NCBI RefSeq assembly: GCF_000350225.1
Contig: NW_005179192.1
Location: 50,451-114,450 of the forward strand
DNA length: 64,000 bases
Origin: Chondrus crispus
Taxonomy: Eukaryota > Rhodophyta > Florideophyceae > Gigartinales > Gigartinaceae
Direction of reading: 5' to 3'
Shown here: positions 61,656 to 64,000 of the stretch, in pieces
Layout of the letters: every line of letters begins with the position of its first letter
How positions within the stretch are numbered: the stretch's first letter is position 1
The notes under the pieces: generated by a model
What the model was told of the DNA's origin: nothing
What the model saw: the letters and a program-made list of their open reading frames with translations, nothing else
Databases searched by the model: none
Position numbers and translations under genes: made by a program

Positions 61656-62888
61656 TCAAAACTGCGCCACCATACTGCCCATCCACTCCGTCTCAGGTTG
61701 CGTATTGACGCTCTTCCTCTGTGGATACTTGGGCAAAGGCTTCACAACGTAATGCCTGTGTGTGTGGCACTCTTGCATTCCCCTTGACGTGCAATGCGTC
61801 TTGCAGCTTAGATTCGTACATCCACTCTTAATCATTTGCGCACAGTTATGATGGACGCAATTCTTATGGTCGATCATATGCGATTTGCACTGGGCTTTCT
61901 TGGGCTTTCGCCATTTCTCCTTCTTCGTCAGCTGCCGCGGGTACTTTTGCATCTTCCTCGCCATCCTCCCATGCATGACATCATGCACAATCTCCTTGTA
62001 CGTCTGCTCCGAAAACACGTGCTCGCACGCGCTGCGCAAAAAGTCCTCCTGCTGCTCCTCATCCCAGCGATCCTCGACCACGACTTTTGTCTGGGCATGG
62101 TCTGCCAAAATTAGTGGAAAGAGGGCGGTTACATAGTCCTGATCCAAATCCAGTTGCAAGTTGCTGCCCCCACACACGCATTCCGGCTCATTCCTTGCAT
62201 AGCCGCACGTGCAATTCCTCATAGACCGCATGAGCACGAGCGAGCGACACAGAAAACCGGTCTCCTCCGGCGAGAGGTCCTTTGCCAGATGATAGATAGC
62301 CTTTGCATGCCTGAGGCCGAGCGTGCTCTCCATGGGCCACTCGATGAGCGCGCCCGCGATATCCGCGCACGCGGCCTCTGGGATGACGCTCCTCCACACG
62401 AGGTCACGGAAGAAGACGCGGCCCATCTCGGGGTCCGGGGCGCGCTGGCCTTGCGGGAGCAGGAAGACGAGGTCGGCGAAGAGCTCGTGGGCCGCGCCGC
62501 AGAAGCGCCACAGGACGGTCATCCAGTCGACGAAGCGCGGGCGCCACTCGTGGTGGATCTGGCGCAGGAACTGGGAGTTGCGGCGGCTCTTCGTGAGCTG
62601 GACCAGCTGCTCGCGCGGGTACGTGGTGGCGATGAAGACGAGGACCTCGTGCGGGCGCCAGCCGTCGAACGTGAGGCACCAGTGCTCGCGCAGCTGGTAC
62701 AGGCGGTCGCTGTACACGTCCTCGACGTGCGGCGCGGCGGTGGCGAGCGGGCCCCGCGGCGTCGGGAAGTGGTGCTCCCACTCCTCCAGCGCGTCCGCGA
62801 CGGCGGAGCGGAAGCAGTGGTTCGCGGCTCGGCTCATGTCGTTGCGCGGCGGGGGCGCGCCGTCGGGGGCGCAGCCGCGCGGCAGCAT
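61656..62888 (-). CDS. Hypothetical protein with Cys/His-rich C-terminus
   Basis: The ATG at 62888 opens 410 codons; an alternative start (MSRAANHCFRS) is 17 codons in. The GC-rich 5' half encodes a helical region: HFPTPRGPLATAAPHVEDVY, REHWCLTFDGWRPHEVLVFI and HEWRPRFVDWMTVLWRFCGA. A short CxC cluster CTCGYARNEPECVCG lies near residue 235. The last 90 residues are basic and Cys/His-rich (CKSHMIDHKNCVHHNC, CTNLSCKTHC, CHTHRHYV), suggesting several bound zinc ions. The frame is clean and the codon bias matches the neighbours, so it is taken as a real host gene. I do not recognise the family; nucleic-acid binding is only suggested by the Cys/His tail. Confidence 0.75.
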   Translation of the reverse strand: MLPRGCAPDGAPPPRNDMSRAANHCFRSAVADALEEWEHHFPTPRGPLATAAPHVEDVYSDRLYQLREHWCLTFDGWRPHEVLVFIATTYPREQLVQLTKSRRNSQFLRQIHHEWRPRFVDWMTVLWRFCGAAHELFADLVFLLPQGQRAPDPEMGRVFFRDLVWRSVIPEAACADIAGALIEWPMESTLGLRHAKAIYHLAKDLSPEETGFLCRSLVLMRSMRNCTCGYARNEPECVCGGSNLQLDLDQDYVTALFPLILADHAQTKVVVEDRWDEEQQEDFLRSACEHVFSEQTYKEIVHDVMHGRMARKMQKYPRQLTKKEKWRKPKKAQCKSHMIDHKNCVHHNCAQMIKSGCTNLSCKTHCTSRGMQECHTHRHYVVKPLPKYPQRKSVNTQPETEWMGSMVAQF

Positions 62889-64000
62889 CGATCAATGGAT
62901 GTCCATTACGCTCGAGGTGGCAAGAAAGTGTTTCCTATCGGTGGCGGGGCTATGTCAAGATGTCGGACGCAGGTTGGTGTGCAGAGCAGGTCGACAGCAG
63001 TGAAGGCGTGGAGTGGAGCGGGCGGTGGTGGCGAAGGCTCGAGATTGTACACGCGTCCGTGCGACCGAATGCTTACAGTGTTTCCCACGAAAAAAAGGAA
63101 AAAGTTTTTGAAATAAAGTGGATGGGGATCAAAAGACACGTACAATACGTGTACAGTACCAAGGGTAGCTACACATGTACCGTGCAGCAACACTGTCGTC
63201 GCAACACGAGACAGGCAGAGGCACCTTACCTTGCCCAGCGGAAGGAAACAGTGCAACACAACTAGCTACCCTTGGGTATAGTGCAACACCATCGGCATCG
63301 TCGCAAGACGAGACAGGCATCTTTTCTTGCCCAGGGCAAGGAAACGATGCAGTGCAACACCATCATCGCAAGACGAGACAAGACAGGGCACCTTACCCTG
63401 CCCAGCGGAAGGAAACGATGCAACGCAACTATCAATAACATAACTATCAGTAACATAACTATCAATGACATCCCGTCTATAATCGGAGATACGCGGAGGG
63501 TGATAGAAAAGAAAATCGGCGCGGAAGACCCATGCACACTCCCTGGAACACCCGCACCCTCCTCAGCCTATAAACCTCTGTAGGGCGGGCGCCCCAGGCG
63601 GCGGGGCCGTTTCCAAGTCGCTGGCGATGGCACCTCCCACCAGCATCGGCGATCCATCCTCCGGCACGGGCACGTCGCCTCGCAGTAATTCTAGCTAGAG
63701 TTAGTCACTAGAAGGCACCCTTCGAGTGGTAGGCGACAGGACATATCACTCAATTTCAACATCAGCACTGACTCCAACACGCAGCCCGGCCTATAGCGTG
63801 TGACGCGGGGCGCGCGGGGGGCGGCGGCCAAAGTGACACACACGTAGGGCGTCTCTCGCGTGGGGGCCGGGGCTGGGGAGGCACGCCCCTGTGCGCGTCG
63901 GGGGAATTTTTTTCGCTGTTGCGCGGAGACAAGCCCGCGGGGCATGGGGGCGTGGGGGCGCGGCGGGGCGCGGCGCAGCGGGCGCGACGGGGCGGAGAGA
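62889..64000. other. Non-coding right edge with tandem repeats
   Basis: Up to 63120 the sequence is the upstream region of the Cys/His-rich protein gene. A CCAAGGGTA motif recurs at 63155 and 63266. A tandem repeat follows at 63180-63435. From 63580 the sequence becomes very GC-rich. No supported gene starts before the window ends. Confidence 0.5.
63180..63435. repeat. Imperfect tandem repeat, three units
   Basis: Units share TCGCAAGACGAGACA, CTTGCCCAG and GGAAGGAAACGATGCA. They start near 63187, 63299 and 63364. A run of ATAACTATCARTAACATAAC follows. The unit length is irregular (about 65-110 bp). Confidence 0.75.

Noticed and set aside
62154-63116. Plus-strand frame of 320 codons
   Set aside because: It is antisense to the 410-codon Cys/His-rich gene. 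It reflects GC-rich codon bias and has no motif.

Overview
The window is nuclear DNA from a eukaryote. Coding density is low, LTR retrotransposons with target-site duplications fill most of it, one host gene has a short GT-AG intron, and there are three assembly gaps (about 959, 100 and 100 bases). Mostly intronless host genes at both edges, one intron near a 5' end, and a retroelement-packed middle would suit a red alga such as Chondrus. That assignment is inference, not proof.

Left edge (1-6.2 kb), host genes: the 5' part of an unidentified minus-strand gene with a possible TOG/CLASP-like segment; a diphthine-ammonia ligase (DPH6) with fused Rid/YjgF domains; and a bHLH factor with a C-terminal GAF-like domain, broken by a gap. 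About 3 kb of non-coding DNA with a minisatellite follows.

Middle (9.3-58.9 kb), nested mobile DNA. (1) A Ty1/copia element at 9330-20622 on the minus strand has 394-bp LTRs and TSD TTTAG. It contains a PIF/Harbinger transposon (16744-20105, TSD TTA, two genes) and a solo LTR (11896-13008, TSD GTCCG). (2) A truncated Harbinger-like gene is joined through a solo LTR to a second, decayed copia element (21989-26695), which also carries a solo LTR (23398-24431, TSD CCATA) in its integrase. (3) A pogo-like DDE transposase gene is split by a young Ty3/gypsy chromovirus (28643-41744, 592-bp LTRs, TSD AGCTC). The gypsy element has split reading frames, an antisense 762-codon ORF and a 1.1-kb array of GC-rich hairpins. 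(4) Gag and copia fragments and an acidic hypothetical gene occupy 43-48 kb. (5) Two copies of an unusual transposase family (48.6-51.5 and 54.0-57.4 kb) join a piggyBac-like DDE core and C-terminal zinc cross-brace to a YqaJ/lambda-exonuclease-type PD-(D/E)XK nuclease. The second copy lies inside nested TA-flanked terminal repeats together with a solo LTR (52908-53773, TSD CCGTG) that holds a G-box array.

Right edge (59.3-64 kb), host genes: a homologue of MRNIP (MRN complex-interacting protein) with one 108-bp intron, a DUF1990 protein convergent with it, and an unrecognised Cys/His-rich protein.

Most mobile-element genes are broken by stops or frameshifts. The gypsy element is the youngest by LTR identity. 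Its breaks (an in-frame UAG in gag, a -1 step from gag to pol, a -1 overlap from pol to integrase) look as much like programmed recoding as decay. All identities are by eye; no alignment or database search was run.
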